From positions 1-34,669 of the forward strand of contig CACZSH010000063.1 in NCBI GenBank assembly GCA_902783785.1: a DNA stretch of 34,669 nucleotides. The letters run 5' to 3'. The stretch comes from an uncultured bacterium (GTDB lineage: Bacteria; Cyanobacteriota; Vampirovibrionia; Gastranaerophilales; Gastranaerophilaceae). A program made the position numbers and the translations under genes. A model generated the notes under the pieces. The model was not told the origin of the DNA. It saw nothing but the letters and a program-made list of their open reading frames with translations, and ran no database searches. Below, piece after piece: positions 33,240 to 34,669 of the stretch; the stretch's first letter is position 1, and the number at the start of each line of letters is the position of its first letter.

Positions 33240-34046
33240 ATGAATTTAAAAGATTTTGAAAAAAAGCAACAAGAAAAAAATTTATCAGCAAATACAATTC
33301 GAACCTATGTATTTGCATTAAGACAGTATCGGAACCAATTTCATGAGATTTCTAAAAAAAATCTTAGAGCATACAAAATATGGCTCATTGAAAACTTTAA
33401 ACCTAAAACTGTTAATTTGAGATTAAGGGCGCTAAATGTTTATTTGGAGAGTATAGGAAGAGCTGATTTAAAACTAACATTTATAAAAGTCCAGCAAAAA
33501 ATGTTTTTAGAAAATGTGATAAGTGAAGCTGATTATACTTATTTTAAAAAATGTTTAAAAAAAGATAATGAAATGTTTTGTTATTTTGTTATAAGATTTT
33601 TAGCAGCTACAGGTGCAAGAATAAGTGAATTAGTTCAAATAAAAGTTGAACATGTAAAAATTGGTTATTTAGATTTATATTCGAAAGGGGGTAAGCTTAG
33701 AAGAATATATATTCCTAAAAATTTAAAAGATGAAGCTCTTGATTATTTTATAAATAAATCACAATTAAGTGGATTTATATTTATAAATAAATATGGAAAA
33801 CAAATAACAACACGAGGTATAGCTATATTATTAAAAAAATTTGCAAAAAAATACGGGATAAATCCTTCCGTTGTGTACCCGCATTCATTTAGACACAGAT
33901 TTGCAAAAAGTTTTTTAGATAGATGTAATGATATTGCTTTTTTAGCCGATTTAATGGGACATGAAAGTATAGAAACTACAAGAATATATTTAAGAAAAAC
34001 AAGTACCGAACAAAGAGAAATAATAGATAGAATAGTGAATTGGTAA
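33240..34046 (+). CDS. Tyrosine recombinase / lone integrase
   Basis: The protein is 268 aa from the ATG at 33240, with AAAGGAG upstream; the 15 codons before it, from 33195, lack such a site. Its N-terminal SAM-like DNA-binding part (1-80) and catalytic part (90-265) are both present, with all catalytic residues visible: R127 (ATGARISEL), K149 (YSKGGK), H215 and R218 (HSFRH), H241 (GHES) and Y250 (TRIYL). It is the size of XerC/XerD relatives but shorter at the N-terminus. No transposon ends, attachment duplications or invertible repeats are seen in the surrounding sequence. It may be a Xer-like chromosome resolvase or a phase-variation recombinase acting elsewhere. A small hairpin (TTTCTA/TAGAAA, 33211-33228) overlaps its ribosome binding site. 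Confidence 0.88.
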   Translation: MNLKDFEKKQQEKNLSANTIRTYVFALRQYRNQFHEISKKNLRAYKIWLIENFKPKTVNLRLRALNVYLESIGRADLKLTFIKVQQKMFLENVISEADYTYFKKCLKKDNEMFCYFVIRFLAATGARISELVQIKVEHVKIGYLDLYSKGGKLRRIYIPKNLKDEALDYFINKSQLSGFIFINKYGKQITTRGIAILLKKFAKKYGINPSVVYPHSFRHRFAKSFLDRCNDIAFLADLMGHESIETTRIYLRKTSTEQREIIDRIVNW

Positions 34047-34049
34047 ATA

Positions 34050-34088
34050 AAAAATAAGGATACTAACTGTATCCTTATTTTTATTTAT
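34050..34088. terminator. Bidirectional terminator between the integrase and bcp genes
   Basis: AAATAAGGATAC (34052-34063) and GTATCCTTATTT (34069-34080) form a perfect 12-pair stem with a five-base loop. T-rich sequence follows on both strands. Its right arm touches the last codon of bcp at 34081, so for that gene the stem begins immediately after the stop codon. Confidence 0.88.
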
Positions 34089-34530
34089 TTAAAAGATAAT
34101 TAATTACATCATCAACATGCCCTTTTACTTTAACTTTTCTCCATTCTTTTTCAATTTTTAAATTTTTATCTAATATGAATGTAGAACGTTCAATGCCCAT
34201 ATATTTTCGACCATACATTGATTTTTCTTTCCAAACCTCAAAAGCTTCTGCTAATTTATGCTCCGAATCAGAAAGTAAAATGAAATTAAGATTTTGTTTT
34301 TCTTTAAAAGATTTATGACTTTTTATACTATCCGGACTAACACCGATAACAGTCGCATAATTTGTTAATCTGTTAATATTATCTCTAAAATCGCATGCTT
34401 CTTGTGTACAACCGGAAGTATTATCTTTCGGATAAAAATATAAGATAACTTTGTTTCCTTCGAAATTAACCAGCTTATAAATTTTTTCGCCACCATCTGC
34501 ATCTAATCCTTGTAACATTATGTTTTTCAT
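34081..34530 (-). CDS. bcp: Thioredoxin-dependent thiol peroxidase Bcp/PrxQ
   Basis: This 149-aa peroxiredoxin reduces hydrogen peroxide and organic peroxides with electrons from thioredoxin. The active-site block FYPKDNTSGCTQEACDFRD (32-50) has the peroxidatic C41 and the resolving C46 four residues on, the hallmark of Bcp. The later GIERSTFILD (about 111-120) is also typical. Full length for the family; cytoplasmic. Start is supported by AAAGGAG six to seven bases upstream. It is a single-gene unit facing the integrase, with a promoter region shared with the divergent tcdA-like gene. Confidence 0.95.
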   Translation of the reverse strand: MKNIMLQGLDADGGEKIYKLVNFEGNKVILYFYPKDNTSGCTQEACDFRDNINRLTNYATVIGVSPDSIKSHKSFKEKQNLNFILLSDSEHKLAEAFEVWKEKSMYGRKYMGIERSTFILDKNLKIEKEWRKVKVKGHVDDVINYLLNK

Positions 34531-34595
34531 AGTTCACTCCTTTTTAAGTTCTATTTTAAAGTAAAAATTTAAAAATTAAAAATTTATGGTGATTT

Positions 34596-34604
34596 TGATA
34601 TAAA
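34596..34604 (+). promoter_or_regulatory. Extended -10 next to the tcdA-like start
   Basis: TGATATAAA (TGn plus TATAAA) ends eight bases before the ATG at 34613, so the transcript would start at or one or two bases before the start codon. The motif lies within a seven-base inverted repeat, TTGATAT-AAA-ATATCAA, which could also serve as an operator. No Shine-Dalgarno sequence is present. Confidence 0.45.
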
Positions 34605-34612
34605 ATATCAAT

Positions 34613-34669
34613 ATGATAAATCAATTTTCAAGAACAGAATTATTAATAGGAAAAGAATCAATAGAGAAA
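34613..34669 (+). CDS. tRNA threonylcarbamoyladenosine dehydratase-like, 5' end only
   Basis: The 19 visible codons give MINQFSRTELLIGKESIEK. The pattern F-S-R-T-E-L-L-I-G-x-E is that of the N-terminus of TcdA (YgdL/CsdL), an E1-like enzyme that cyclises t6A37 in tRNAs; the ATP-binding domain lies beyond the right edge. Other ThiF/MoeB family proteins share some of this opening, so the exact member is not certain. The gene is probably transcribed from the extended -10 just upstream as a leaderless mRNA. Confidence 0.65.
   Translation, partial: MINQFSRTELLIGKESIEK

Noticed and set aside
33173-33240. An invertible promoter next to the recombinase
   Set aside because: I find only a short local hairpin (TTTCTA/TAGAAA), not a pair of separated inverted repeats enclosing a promoter.

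Overview
The window is AT-rich, densely coded DNA from a Gram-negative-type bacterium. Several proteins have Sec signal peptides, and there are an AsmA-like envelope protein and membrane enzymes. Small cytoplasmic-looking proteins open with short motifs such as MKVS-[SA]-IQS and end their N-terminal tails with (I/V)NFK. That style, with the base composition and the housekeeping set, suggests a gut Gastranaerophilales (Vampirovibrionia/Melainabacteria) genome. This placement is an inference from style; no rRNA is present to confirm it.

Left part (1-6300): a YhcH/NanQ-like sugar enzyme and a secreted UshA-like 5'-nucleotidase form a + strand pair. They are followed by a tRNA-Thr(CGU) whose promoter and first 16 bases are duplicated upstream, and a DUF4186 gene directly behind the tRNA. 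On the - strand lie miaB overlapping a GT39-type membrane glycosyltransferase, then a lineage-type small membrane protein. Middle left (6270-8840): a membrane-anchored Hsp20-like protein and a 579-aa coiled-coil protein. The latter has a long 5' leader element that is repeated at the extreme left edge in front of a gene running out of the window.

8900-14800 (- strand) is one tight five-gene operon: AsmA-like protein, MtnX-type HAD phosphatase, class III aminotransferase, alpha/beta hydrolase with a Cys at the nucleophile position, and a small 4-TM protein. 14880-18480 holds an AI-2E-family transporter and two secreted proteins of unknown function.

18680-29870 is the most unusual part. It holds a small protein with two UBA-like helical motifs, a putative HExxH zinc protease, two different calpain-like cysteine proteases and a divergent GH13-like (amylase fold) protein. 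None has an ordinary signal peptide, and two share the same N-terminal signature. They are interleaved with ordinary genes (a CstA transporter, a radical SAM enzyme, a PAP2 phosphatase, a holin-superfamily-IV membrane protein). They look like a lineage-specific set of exported enzymes or effectors.

The right end (29955-34669) has ferritin, a compact partner-switching module (STAS antagonist plus a sensor/PP2C/anti-sigma kinase fusion), a lone tyrosine recombinase, a Bcp peroxiredoxin and the first 19 codons of a TcdA-like gene. Most transcription units end in clear intrinsic terminators. Several promoters carry a TGATATAAT-type extended -10 element, and at least four genes have the -10 box so close to the start codon that leaderless or near-leaderless mRNAs are likely. 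No gap of more than 300 bases lacks a gene.
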